Below are positions 35,271 through 43,875 of a stretch of DNA of 64,000 nt, piece by piece. Under the pieces are notes generated by a model. The model had not been told where the DNA came from, ran no database searches, and worked only from the letters and a program-made list of their open reading frames with translations. The position numbers were made by a program, and so were the translations under genes. The DNA is from Pseudomonas vranovensis DSM 16006 (GTDB lineage Bacteria; Pseudomonadota; Gammaproteobacteria; Pseudomonadales; Pseudomonadaceae): positions 261,088 to 325,087 of the forward strand of contig NZ_KE384455.1 in the NCBI RefSeq assembly GCF_000425805.1. The letters are read 5' to 3'. The stretch's first letter is position 1. Each line of letters begins with the position of its first letter.

Positions 35271-35738
35271 ATGCACGACACTACTCTGCTGAAACTGATC
35301 GAAGACGACATTGCTCCAGCGCAACAACTGCTCGAATTGTTGCAGACCGAGGCGATTGCACTGCACGGTCGCGACATGCCACTGCTGGAAAACCTCCTGG
35401 CACGCAAGCAGTCGCTGGTGATCCTGCTCGATCAGCAAGGCCGGCGGCGTAGTGAGTTGCTCGCAAGCCTGGGCCTGAGCCAGGACCGCCAGGGCGTCGA
35501 GCAACTGGCCGCCCAGTCTCACCTGGGTGAAACCCTGCTGCAGCGACTGGACCTGTTGGGCAAGCTGCTTGCAGACTGCCAGGCCATCAACGAACGCAAT
35601 GGCCTGTCGATCCAGATCCAGCAAAAGACCACGGCCAACCAGATCAGGATCCTCATGGGCGGCGAATCACCGACGCTCTACGACAGCCGCGGCTCGACCT
35701 CGCCCCTCGCCAAGCCACGGGCTCTGAGCCAGGCTTGA
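35271..35738 (+). CDS. flgN: FlgN, chaperone of the hook-filament junction proteins
   Basis: A 155-aa helical protein with the FlgN pattern (LQTEAIALHGRDMPLLENLL, then ARKQSLVILLDQQG). It binds FlgK and FlgL before export. It is 45 bp after flgM, in the same operon. Hydrophilic with a disordered C-terminus. Confidence 0.92.
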   Translation: MHDTTLLKLIEDDIAPAQQLLELLQTEAIALHGRDMPLLENLLARKQSLVILLDQQGRRRSELLASLGLSQDRQGVEQLAAQSHLGETLLQRLDLLGKLLADCQAINERNGLSIQIQQKTTANQIRILMGGESPTLYDSRGSTSPLAKPRALSQA

Positions 35739-35819
35739 TTCCTCTGTATCAAGGCACGGAACATACTGGCAAAATGCCGTAACTTGCGTGTGTCGTTTTT
35801 GCCTGGAGATTGATTACCC

Positions 35820-36563
35820 GTGTTCAATGAAGCTGAAGCTCCGCAGCCTCCGAAGGTGCTCACCACCCCTTTGGAAATTGCCGCCAACCTGCGGTCGCTG
35901 CTAGAGAGCCATGACCCGCTGATCATCACCTTTCACGAACGCAGCCAGCGCTTTCAGAGCTACGTGGTCGAAGTCGACCGCGAAGGCAATCGCCTGGCCT
36001 TTGATGAAATGATCCCCCGCGACGGCGAACGCTTTCTTGAGAATGACGAGCCTTTCCGCGTCGAAGGCTTTCACGATGGCGTGCGCATTGCCTGGGAGTG
36101 CAACACCCCGCTGACCATCAGCGAGGTCGATGGCCACCGCTGCTACCGCGGCGCACTGCCCACCGAGGTCGCCTATCACCAGCGCCGCAATGCCTTCCGT
36201 GCGGCGCTGAAGTTGTCACAACTGGTCGATGTCAAGCTCGACGGCGACAAGCTCAAGGGCAAGGGCGAACTCAAGGGCAAGCTGCTGGATATCTCGGCGA
36301 CCGGCTGCAAGCTGCGCTTTGACGGCAACATCGAAGAGCGCCTGCAACTGGGCCAGGTGTACGAGAAATTTGCTACGGGAGCGCCGCTGGGGCTGTCGCA
36401 GGTTGAGGTGGAGCTGCGCCACCTGCACTTCGAAGAGCGCCTGAACGCGACCTTTGCCGGGGTACGCTTTCACAACCTGAACGGGCCGATGCAGCGCAAG
36501 GTCGAGACCTTCGTCTATCAGCTGCAGCGTGAGGCGCGGCGCTTCGATAAAGACGATTACTGA
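35820..36563 (+). CDS. ycgR: YcgR-type flagellar brake, PilZ c-di-GMP receptor
   Basis: An N-terminal YcgR domain (residues ~15-115) is followed by a PilZ domain. The c-di-GMP motif RxxxR is present as QRRNAFR and D/NxSxxG as DISATG. In enterics YcgR slows the motor when c-di-GMP is high. 247 aa from a GTG start preceded by GGAG. It follows flgMN and may share their transcript. The diguanylate cyclase at 54.2 kb could be one of many sources of the ligand. Confidence 0.93.
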   Translation: MFNEAEAPQPPKVLTTPLEIAANLRSLLESHDPLIITFHERSQRFQSYVVEVDREGNRLAFDEMIPRDGERFLENDEPFRVEGFHDGVRIAWECNTPLTISEVDGHRCYRGALPTEVAYHQRRNAFRAALKLSQLVDVKLDGDKLKGKGELKGKLLDISATGCKLRFDGNIEERLQLGQVYEKFATGAPLGLSQVEVELRHLHFEERLNATFAGVRFHNLNGPMQRKVETFVYQLQREARRFDKDDY

Positions 36564-36573
36564 TCGGTAAACC

Positions 36574-36626
36574 ATCGCGGGGCAAGCCCGCTCCTACCAT
36601 CCGTAGGAGCGGGCTTGCCCCGCGAT
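36574..36626. repeat. Perfect REP palindrome between ycgR and the MFS gene
   Basis: Two perfectly complementary 24-bp arms (36574-36597, 36603-36626) around a 5-base loop, with the same core as the 6792 element. It lies in the 67-bp gap between two convergent genes and may serve both as a transcription stop. Confidence 0.92.
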
Positions 36627-36630
36627 TGCA

Positions 36631-37953
36631 TCACACCGTTTTATCCGGCTGAGCCTCAGGCTCTCCTTCCTCCCCCTCGGTATCTTCAGCCGCCACCGGC
36701 GCCTGCATTTGATCCTGTACCACCTGTTCATCCACCCGCGGGTCAAGGGCTGCCGACAAGGGCGAGCCTGCCGCCGGCATCGCCACGTGGTGCAGCGGCG
36801 CATCGTCGACCTGATGCAAGCCGGTGACCGCCTTCGGTCGAATCCGCCACACCAGCACCAGCGCGAAGAACACAAAGAACGCGTAGAGCATCTGCGTGCC
36901 GAACAGCTTCATCAGTACACCCGCCGCCAATGGCCCGATGCTGGCGCCCACGCCGTAGGTCACGAGCAGCATGGCGGTCAGCGATACCCGCCGCTCACTT
37001 TCCACATGGTCGTTGGAAAATGCCACCGCCAACGGGTACAGGCTGAACTGCAGGAGGGACACGGCAAAACCGGCACCGAACAACACCACCAGCGGCACCG
37101 TCGGCATGATTGCCAAGGGCAAAGCAGTCACCACCAGGCCGATGGCAACACAACGAATCAACAAGGCACGGTCATAACGGTCCGACAACCAACCCAGCGG
37201 GTATTGCACCAGCAGGCCGGCAAAAATACAGCAGCCCATGTACAGGCCGATCTGCTCGGTACTGAGCCCCTGCTTGGCGGCGTACAACGGCGCCAGGCCA
37301 TAGAAGGAGCCGACGATCAGACCGGACCCGAGCACGGTACTCAATGATTGCGGCACCCGCTTGATAAAGAACCGCGGCTCCATCGGCGCCGGGCGCAACG
37401 GCGCCGGGTGAATGCGCCGGGTCAGCGCGACAGGCACCAGGCACAAGGCAAAGCACATGGCGACCAGCATCAGCAGCTCGAGCCCCAATTGCGGATGCGC
37501 AACCAGAATCAGCTGACCCAGCACCAGGCCCAGGTAAGAGAAGATCATGTAGCCGCTGAACACCGCGCCCCGCTGCTTGGCATCGGCCTGCTCGTTGAGC
37601 CAGCTTTCAATGACCATGTATTGGCACATCATGCCCAGGCCCACGATCACCCGCAAAAACAACCAGGCGGGCAACCAGCTGACCAGGCCGTGGCCCAGTA
37701 CCGCCGCACCGACGATCCCGGCACAGGTGGCGTACGCGCGAATGTGCCCCACCCGGGCAATCAACCGGTGGCCGATCTTGCCGCCCAGGGCCAGGCCGAA
37801 ATAGTTGGCCGCCATCAAGGCACCCACCCACAGACTGTCGACGTGATCGGCAGCCAGCCTCAAGGTCAGGTAGGTACTCAACAAGCCGGAGCCGATCAAC
37901 ATCATCAGCGCAGCGAAATACAGCGCGCGAAAAGACTTCCAGATCTGTCGCAT
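36631..37953 (-). CDS. MFS transporter (YcaD-like)
   Basis: A 440-aa major facilitator protein with about twelve hydrophobic segments. The inter-helix loop motif GGKIGHRLIARVGHIRAYA and ESWLNEQADAKQRG resemble the YcaD/YfkF group of uncharacterised exporters. The C-terminus is a charged tail with Glu and Pro. Substrate is unknown. It is convergent with ycgR and not obviously linked to neighbours. Confidence 0.88.
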   Translation of the reverse strand: MRQIWKSFRALYFAALMMLIGSGLLSTYLTLRLAADHVDSLWVGALMAANYFGLALGGKIGHRLIARVGHIRAYATCAGIVGAAVLGHGLVSWLPAWLFLRVIVGLGMMCQYMVIESWLNEQADAKQRGAVFSGYMIFSYLGLVLGQLILVAHPQLGLELLMLVAMCFALCLVPVALTRRIHPAPLRPAPMEPRFFIKRVPQSLSTVLGSGLIVGSFYGLAPLYAAKQGLSTEQIGLYMGCCIFAGLLVQYPLGWLSDRYDRALLIRCVAIGLVVTALPLAIMPTVPLVVLFGAGFAVSLLQFSLYPLAVAFSNDHVESERRVSLTAMLLVTYGVGASIGPLAAGVLMKLFGTQMLYAFFVFFALVLVWRIRPKAVTGLHQVDDAPLHHVAMPAAGSPLSAALDPRVDEQVVQDQMQAPVAAEDTEGEEGEPEAQPDKTV

Positions 37954-38115
37954 CAGCGTCCCTAACGGCCCCTTGAACAGGTGGAAAAACTGCTTGAAAG
38001 CATAAGTGAAAATACCGGCGCTGTAGGCGCCAGGGATAAAAAAAACAGGCGGTGACCTTCCGATCAGGAACGTCTACCACCTGCTTTTCGATCACAACTC
38101 AACGCACGGCGATGG

Positions 38116-39459
38116 CTATGCCTGCGCGGCCAGCACGCGTCGCTCCCACGGGGTGATTTCATCGAAGAAGCTGGTCAGCTCCATGGTCTTGGTGGCGATG
38201 TAGCCTTCGATGAACTCCTTGCCGAACAGTTCCCGCGCAAGCTCGCTTCGCTTCAGACGCTCGAGGGCGGCATGCAAGGTACAAGGCAGGCTCAAATGAT
38301 CCGGCACCTCGAACTCGCCCTGGATCGGCGACGTCGGCTCCAACTGCTGCTCGATGCCGTGGAGGCCGGCGGCAAGGCTTGCGGCAATGGCCAGGTACGG
38401 GTTGGTGTCGGCACCGGGCAAACGGTTCTCGACCCGTCGCGCCACCGGCGAGCTGGCCGGAATGCGCAACCCGGCAGCGCGATTGTCTTCGGACCAGCAG
38501 GCATTGTTGGGCGAAGCATAGGGGTGGCACAGGCGCTGATAGGAGTTGACGTTGGGTGCGAACAACGCGGTGAAGTCGGCCATGCATGCCTGCAAGCCAC
38601 CGATGAAATGATGGAAGGTCGCGGTCGGCTTGCCCTCGGCATCACTGAACACATTACGCCCACTTTCGATCTCGACCAGGCTCTGGTGAATGTGCATGGA
38701 ACTGCCCGGCGTATGCGCCAGCGGCTTGGCCATGCACACCACGGTCAGGCCGTGCTTGAGCGCCACTTCCTTGAGCAGGTGTTTGAACAGCAGCGTCTGG
38801 TCGGCCAGCAGCAGCGGATCACCGTGCAGCAGGTTGATTTCGAACTGGCTGACCCCCATCTCGTGCATGAAAGTATCGCGTGGCAGGCCCAGCGCCTCCA
38901 TGCAGCGGTAGACTTCATTGAAGAACGGACGCAGGCCATTGTTGGAGCTGACGCTGAAGGCCGAGTATCCCTCTTCACGGCGACCATCCTTGCCCAGTGG
39001 CGGCAGGAACGGCTGGGAAGGGTCGCTGTTGGGTGCGAACACGAAGAACTCGAGCTCGGTGGCCACCACCGGCGCCAGGCCACGGGCGGCATAGCGGGCG
39101 ATCACTGCCTTGAGCAGCCCACGAGAAGACAGGCCAGAACTTTCACCGCTCAGCTCGACGGCATCGCAGATGGCCAGCGCGCGGGGTTCGTCACTCCAGG
39201 GCAGGCGGTGGATCTGCTGGGTATCGGCCACCAGGGCCAGGTCACCATCATCACTGCCGTAGAAGCGTGCCGGTGGATAACCGCCCATGATGCATTGCAA
39301 CAGCACGCCACGGGCCATCTGCAAACGGCGGCCTTCGAGAAACCCTTCAGCGGTCATTACCTTGCCGCGCGGCACACCGTTGAGGTCCGGCGTGACGCAC
39401 TCGATCTCATCAATGCCCGTCAATCGCTCCGCGAGAGAACGCTGGCCACTGGTCGTCAT
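38116..39459 (-). CDS. Glutamine synthetase-like ligase (possibly gamma-glutamylpolyamine synthetase)
   Basis: A 447-aa type I glutamine synthetase fold protein. Metal and ATP-binding motifs of the family are visible: VVATELEFFVFA, GVSQFEINLLHGDPL, GSSMHIHQSL and CWSEDNRAAGLRIP. It lacks the Tyr adenylylation loop of GlnA and is shorter, as in the PuuA/SpuI group that ligates glutamate to polyamines or other amines. No other puu genes are nearby, so the amine substrate cannot be given. It is divergent from nothing; the bkdR stop is 143 bp upstream. Confidence 0.87.
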   Translation of the reverse strand: MTTSGQRSLAERLTGIDEIECVTPDLNGVPRGKVMTAEGFLEGRRLQMARGVLLQCIMGGYPPARFYGSDDGDLALVADTQQIHRLPWSDEPRALAICDAVELSGESSGLSSRGLLKAVIARYAARGLAPVVATELEFFVFAPNSDPSQPFLPPLGKDGRREEGYSAFSVSSNNGLRPFFNEVYRCMEALGLPRDTFMHEMGVSQFEINLLHGDPLLLADQTLLFKHLLKEVALKHGLTVVCMAKPLAHTPGSSMHIHQSLVEIESGRNVFSDAEGKPTATFHHFIGGLQACMADFTALFAPNVNSYQRLCHPYASPNNACWSEDNRAAGLRIPASSPVARRVENRLPGADTNPYLAIAASLAAGLHGIEQQLEPTSPIQGEFEVPDHLSLPCTLHAALERLKRSELARELFGKEFIEGYIATKTMELTSFFDEITPWERRVLAAQA

Positions 39460-39602
39460 GACACTATCCTTTTTGTTTTCGCATGCCGGGAACGGCGACA
39501 GCTACAACATAGGCGCGGGGCGTTCGAAATTTCAAGCAGCGCCGATGAATATGATCGTAATTTTCTACAGCCCTGCTGGGAGCACACAAGCCCTGTGGCT
39601 GT

Positions 39603-40088
39603 TCACAGCGGCAAGGTCAGGCCGTTGGCCGGCAACGGCAATGCCGTCTTGTAGCGCACTTGCTTGAGGGCAAAGCTGGAACGGATGTTGGCCACCCCCG
39701 GCAAGCGCGTCAGGTAATCGAGAAACCGCTCCAGCGCCTGGATGCTCGGCAGCAACACACGCAGCAAGTAGTCAGGGTCGCCGGTCATCAAGTAGCACTC
39801 CATGACCTCCGGGCGCTCGGCAATTTCTTCTTCAAATCGATGCAGGGATTGCTCCACCTGCTTTTCGAGGCTGACATGGATGAACACATTGACGTCCAGC
39901 CCCAGCACCTCCGGCGCCAGCAAGGTCACCTGCTGGCGGATCACCCCCATCTCCTCCATGGCCTTGACCCGATTGAAACAAGGTGTGGGCGACAGGTTTA
40001 CCGAGCGCGCCAGCTCTGCGTTGGTGATCCGGGCGTTTTCCTGGAGGCTGTTGAGAATGCCGATATCCGTACGATCCAGTTTGCGCAT
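39603..40088 (-). CDS. bkdR: BkdR, Lrp-family activator of the bkd operon
   Basis: A 161-aa Lrp/AsnC protein. N-terminal winged HTH (LDRTDIGILNSLQENARI, ARSVNLSPTPCFNRVKAM) and C-terminal RAM effector domain (ECYLMTGDPDYLLRVLLPS). It is divergent from bkdA1 with a 202-bp gap. In P. putida BkdR activates the bkd genes in response to branched-chain amino acids and represses its own gene from this same region. Confidence 0.96.
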   Translation of the reverse strand: MRKLDRTDIGILNSLQENARITNAELARSVNLSPTPCFNRVKAMEEMGVIRQQVTLLAPEVLGLDVNVFIHVSLEKQVEQSLHRFEEEIAERPEVMECYLMTGDPDYLLRVLLPSIQALERFLDYLTRLPGVANIRSSFALKQVRYKTALPLPANGLTLPL

Positions 40089-40290
40089 GAGAGAATTTCA
40101 CCTGTTTTTTGTCTTTGTAAGGAATGTTTATCCTCAAGCCAGAACAAAGGCAACGAACTTGAGAGAAATATTCTTCAGGCGCCCGAATATCATGTAGGAC
40201 AAGGCTGACTCCCTAGTCACAAGCCAGGGATTCAGCAGCGACCGCTTCAAAGCTCAACAAAAACACAAGACAGAGCGAGCGTAAAAAAGC

Positions 40291-41523
40291 ATGAACGAGT
40301 ACGCCCCCCTGCGTCTGCATGTGCCCGAGCCCACCGGCCGGCCAGGCTGCCAGACTGATTTTTCCTACCTGCGTCTGAACGATGCCGGTAAGGTCCGTAA
40401 ACCTCCCGTCGATGTAGAAGCTGCCGATACCGCTGATATCGCCTACAGCCTGATCCGGGTGCTGGACGAAAAAGGCAATGCCCTGGGCCCATGGGCCGAG
40501 GACATCAGCCCCGAGATCCTGCGCCAGGGCATGCGCACCATGCTCAAGACCCGGCTGTTCGACAGCCGCATGGTGGTGGCCCAGCGGCAGAAGAAGATGT
40601 CCTTCTATATGCAGAGCCTGGGTGAAGAAGCCATCGGCAGCGGCCAGGCCATAGCCCTGAACCGCACCGACATGTGTTTCCCCACCTACCGCCAGCAAAG
40701 CATCCTGATGGCCCGCGATGTATCGCTGGTCGAGATGATCTGCCAGTTACTGTCCAACGAGCGCGATCCGCTCAAGGGCCGCCAGCTGCCGATCATGTAC
40801 TCGGTGCGCGAAGCCGGTTTCTTCACCATCAGCGGCAACCTGGCGACCCAGTTCGTCCAGGCCGTTGGCTGGGCCATGGCTTCGGCCATCAAGGGCGACA
40901 CCAAAATTGCCTCGGCCTGGATCGGCGATGGCGCCACTGCCGAGTCCGACTTCCACACCGCCCTGACTTTCGCCCACGTGTACCGCGCGCCGGTGATCCT
41001 CAACGTGGTCAACAACCAATGGGCGATCTCCACCTTCCAGGCCATTGCCGGAGGCGAGTCGACCACTTTCGCCGGTCGTGGCGTGGGGTGCGGTATCGCC
41101 TCGCTGCGGGTCGACGGCAACGACTTCATCGCCGTCTACGCCGCCTCGCGCTGGGCCGCCGAACGCGCTCGTCGCGGCCTGGGCCCGAGCCTTATCGAGT
41201 GGGTCACCTACCGTGCCGGCCCGCACTCGACGTCGGACGATCCGTCCAAGTACCGCCCTGCCGACGACTGGAGCCACTTCCCCCTGGGCGACCCGATCGC
41301 CCGCCTCAAACAGCACCTGATCGCCATCGGTCATTGGTCCGAAGAAGAGCACCAGGCGGTCACCGCCGAGCTCGAGGCCGAGATCATCAAGGCGCAGAAA
41401 GAAGCCGAGCAGTACGGCACCCTGGCCGGTGGCCAGATGCCGAGCCCGGCCTCCATGTTCGAGGACGTCTACAAGGAGATGCCGGAGCACCTGCGCCGGC
41501 AGCGCCAGGAACTGGGGATCTGA
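40291..41523 (+). CDS. bkdA1: BkdA1, branched-chain 2-oxoacid dehydrogenase E1 alpha
   Basis: The alpha subunit of the thiamine diphosphate-dependent E1 that decarboxylates 2-oxo acids from Val, Leu and Ile. The ThDP/Mg motif is in AWIGDGATAESDFHTALTFA with VNNQWA after it. 410 aa, matching P. putida BkdA1. It is one base away from bkdA2. It is the first gene of a four-gene operon that ends at the terminator at 45294. Confidence 0.98.
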   Translation: MNEYAPLRLHVPEPTGRPGCQTDFSYLRLNDAGKVRKPPVDVEAADTADIAYSLIRVLDEKGNALGPWAEDISPEILRQGMRTMLKTRLFDSRMVVAQRQKKMSFYMQSLGEEAIGSGQAIALNRTDMCFPTYRQQSILMARDVSLVEMICQLLSNERDPLKGRQLPIMYSVREAGFFTISGNLATQFVQAVGWAMASAIKGDTKIASAWIGDGATAESDFHTALTFAHVYRAPVILNVVNNQWAISTFQAIAGGESTTFAGRGVGCGIASLRVDGNDFIAVYAASRWAAERARRGLGPSLIEWVTYRAGPHSTSDDPSKYRPADDWSHFPLGDPIARLKQHLIAIGHWSEEEHQAVTAELEAEIIKAQKEAEQYGTLAGGQMPSPASMFEDVYKEMPEHLRRQRQELGI

Positions 41524-41524
41524 C

Positions 41525-42583
41525 ATGAACGATCACAACACTTCAATACAGTTGGACACCGCCATGGCGACTACCACCATGACCATGATCCAGGCCCTGC
41601 GCTCGGCCATGGACATCATGCTTGAGCGCGATGACAACGTGGTCGTCTACGGCCAGGATGTGGGCTATTTCGGCGGCGTGTTCCGCTGCACCGAAGGCCT
41701 GCAGACCAAGTACGGCAAGTCGCGCGTGTTCGACGCGCCGATCTCCGAAAGCGGCATCGTCGGCACCGCCGTGGGCATGGGTGCCTACGGCCTGCGTCCG
41801 GTGGTCGAGATCCAGTTCGCCGACTACTTCTACCCGGCCTCCGACCAGATCGTTTCCGAGATGGCCCGCCTGCGCTATCGCTCGGCCGGCGAGTTCGTGG
41901 CCCCGCTGACCCTGCGCATGCCATGCGGCGGCGGCATCTACGGCGGCCAGACCCACAGCCAGAGCCCGGAGGCGATGTTCACCCAGGTGTGCGGGCTGCG
42001 CACCGTGATGCCATCGAACCCCTACGACGCCAAAGGCCTGCTGATCGCCTCGATCGAAAACGACGACCCGGTGATCTTCCTGGAGCCCAAGCGCCTGTAC
42101 AACGGCCCGTTCGACGGCCACCACGACCGCCCGGTAACGCCGTGGTCGAAACACCCGGCCAGCGCCGTACCCGACGGCTACTACACCGTGCCGCTGGACA
42201 AGGCCGCCATCACCCGCCCGGGCAATGACGTGACCGTGCTGACCTACGGCACCACCGTATACGTGTCCCAGGTCGCCGCCGAAGAGACCGGCGTCGATGC
42301 CGAAGTCATCGACCTGCGCAGCCTGTGGCCACTGGACCTGGAAACCATCGTCAACTCGGTGAAAAAGACCGGTCGTTGCGTAGTGGTTCACGAAGCCACC
42401 CGTACCTGCGGTTTTGGCGCCGAGCTGATCTCGCTGGTCCAGGAACACTGCTTCCATCACCTCGAAGCGCCGATCGAGCGCGTAACCGGCTGGGATACCC
42501 CCTACCCGCACGCGCAGGAATGGGCGTACTTCCCCGGCCCCTCGCGAGTGGGCGCGGCATTGAAACGGGTCATGGAGGTCTGA
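41525..42583 (+). CDS. bkdA2: BkdA2, branched-chain 2-oxoacid dehydrogenase E1 beta
   Basis: Transketolase-type beta subunit with typical segments VVYGQDVGYFGGVFRCTEGL, GGIYGGQTHSQSPEA and VVHEATRTCGFGAELI. The first ATG gives 352 aa; an in-frame ATG at 41564 (MATTTMTMIQAL) gives 339 aa and matches the published P. putida N-terminus, so that start may be the real one. It directly abuts bkdB. Confidence 0.97.
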   Translation: MNDHNTSIQLDTAMATTTMTMIQALRSAMDIMLERDDNVVVYGQDVGYFGGVFRCTEGLQTKYGKSRVFDAPISESGIVGTAVGMGAYGLRPVVEIQFADYFYPASDQIVSEMARLRYRSAGEFVAPLTLRMPCGGGIYGGQTHSQSPEAMFTQVCGLRTVMPSNPYDAKGLLIASIENDDPVIFLEPKRLYNGPFDGHHDRPVTPWSKHPASAVPDGYYTVPLDKAAITRPGNDVTVLTYGTTVYVSQVAAEETGVDAEVIDLRSLWPLDLETIVNSVKKTGRCVVVHEATRTCGFGAELISLVQEHCFHHLEAPIERVTGWDTPYPHAQEWAYFPGPSRVGAALKRVMEV

Positions 42584-43873
42584 ATGGGCACGCACGTCAT
42601 CAAGATGCCGGATATCGGTGAAGGCATCGCACAAGTTGAACTGGTGGAGTGGTTCGTCAAAGTCGGCGATACCGTCACTGAAGACCAGGTCGTGGCTGAC
42701 GTCATGACCGACAAGGCCACCGTGGAAATCCCTTCGCCAGTCAGCGGCAAGGTGCTGGCCCTGGGTGGCCAGCCCGGCGAAGTCATGGCCGTGGGCAGCG
42801 AACTGATCCGCATCGAAGTCGAAGGCTCCGGCAACCACAGCGAGCCCTCCACCCCGCCCCCCACTCCAACGCCTGTGGGAGCGGCGGTGCAACGTCTCGA
42901 CTTGCCCCGCGAAGAAGCGCCCGCCAAACCCGCCCCTGCAGCGGCAGCGGCACCCGCCCTCACCAACCACCAACCCGCCACCATCGTCCCGCGCGATGCC
43001 GGCGAGCGCCCCCTGGCCTCCCCGGCCGTGCGCAAGCGCGCCCTGGATGCAGGCATCGAGTTGCGTTACGTACAGGGCAGCGGCCCGGCCGGGCGCATCC
43101 TGCATGAAGACCTGGATGCCTTCCTCACCCAGCCGACCACCCACACCCAAAGTGCCTCTGGCTACGCCAAGCGCAGCGACAGCGAGCAGATCCCGGTGAT
43201 CGGCCTGCGCCGCAAGATTGCCCAGCGCATGCAGGATGCCAAGCGTCGCGTGGCGCACTTCAGCTATGTCGAAGAGATCGACGTCACCGCGCTGGAAGAG
43301 CTGCGCCTGCACCTGAACAAGAAGTGGGGTGACAGCCGCGGCAAGCTGACCCTGCTGCCGTTCCTGGTGCGCGCCATGGTTGTGGCATTGCGTGAGTTCC
43401 CGCAGATCAACGCTACCTACGACGACGAAGCCCAGGTCATCACCCGCCACGGCGCGGTGCATGTCGGCATTGCCACCCAGGGCGACAACGGCCTGATGGT
43501 GCCGGTGGTGCGTCACGCCGAGGCCGGTAGCCTGTGGAGCAACGCAAGCGAAATCGTGCGCCTGGCCAATGCCGCCCGCAGCAACAAGGCCAGCCGTGAA
43601 GAACTGACGGGCTCGACCATTACCCTGACCAGCCTCGGTGCCCTGGGCGGCATCGTCTCGACGCCGGTAGTCAACACGCCGGAGGTCGCTATTGTCGGGG
43701 TCAACCGCATGGTCGAACGGCCGATGGTGATCAACGGCCAGATCGTGATCCGCAAGATGATGAACCTGTCCTCGTCCTTTGATCATCGCGTGGTCGATGG
43801 CATGGATGCGGCGCTCTTCATCCAGGCCATCCGCGGCCTGCTCGAACAACCCGCCAGCCTGTTTGTGGAGTGA
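42584..43873 (+). CDS. bkdB: BkdB, lipoamide acyltransferase E2
   Basis: The core of the complex. Lipoyl domain at residues 1-80 (lipoyl-Lys in VMTDKATVEIPS), a Pro/Ala linker, a peripheral subunit-binding domain (SPAVRKRALDAGIELRYVQG) and the acyltransferase domain ending in SSFDHRVVDGMDAALF with the catalytic His and Asp. 429 aa. A REP-like DNA sequence (42874-42913) codes for part of the linker. It overlaps or abuts lpdV closely (2 bp gap). Confidence 0.97.
   Translation: MGTHVIKMPDIGEGIAQVELVEWFVKVGDTVTEDQVVADVMTDKATVEIPSPVSGKVLALGGQPGEVMAVGSELIRIEVEGSGNHSEPSTPPPTPTPVGAAVQRLDLPREEAPAKPAPAAAAAPALTNHQPATIVPRDAGERPLASPAVRKRALDAGIELRYVQGSGPAGRILHEDLDAFLTQPTTHTQSASGYAKRSDSEQIPVIGLRRKIAQRMQDAKRRVAHFSYVEEIDVTALEELRLHLNKKWGDSRGKLTLLPFLVRAMVVALREFPQINATYDDEAQVITRHGAVHVGIATQGDNGLMVPVVRHAEAGSLWSNASEIVRLANAARSNKASREELTGSTITLTSLGALGGIVSTPVVNTPEVAIVGVNRMVERPMVINGQIVIRKMMNLSSSFDHRVVDGMDAALFIQAIRGLLEQPASLFVE
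42874..42913. repeat. REP-like sequence inside the bkdB linker
   Basis: The stretch begins TGTGGGAGCGGCGGTGC and ends CTTGCCCCGCGAA, the outer halves of a common intergenic repeat of P. putida-group genomes. Here it is read in frame (VGAAVQRLDLPRE) between the lipoyl and binding domains. Recognition is from memory of the repeat family, not from a search. Confidence 0.6.
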
Positions 43874-43875
43874 CC

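Noticed and set aside
40089..40290. Sigma-54 promoter for the bkd operon
   Set aside because: I found no -24/-12 element in the gap; regulation by BkdR with sigma-70 is more likely.
41543..43849. 768-codon open frame on the minus strand opposite bkdA2/bkdB
   Set aside because: It is an antisense shadow of two well-recognised dehydrogenase genes, without ribosome site or family features.
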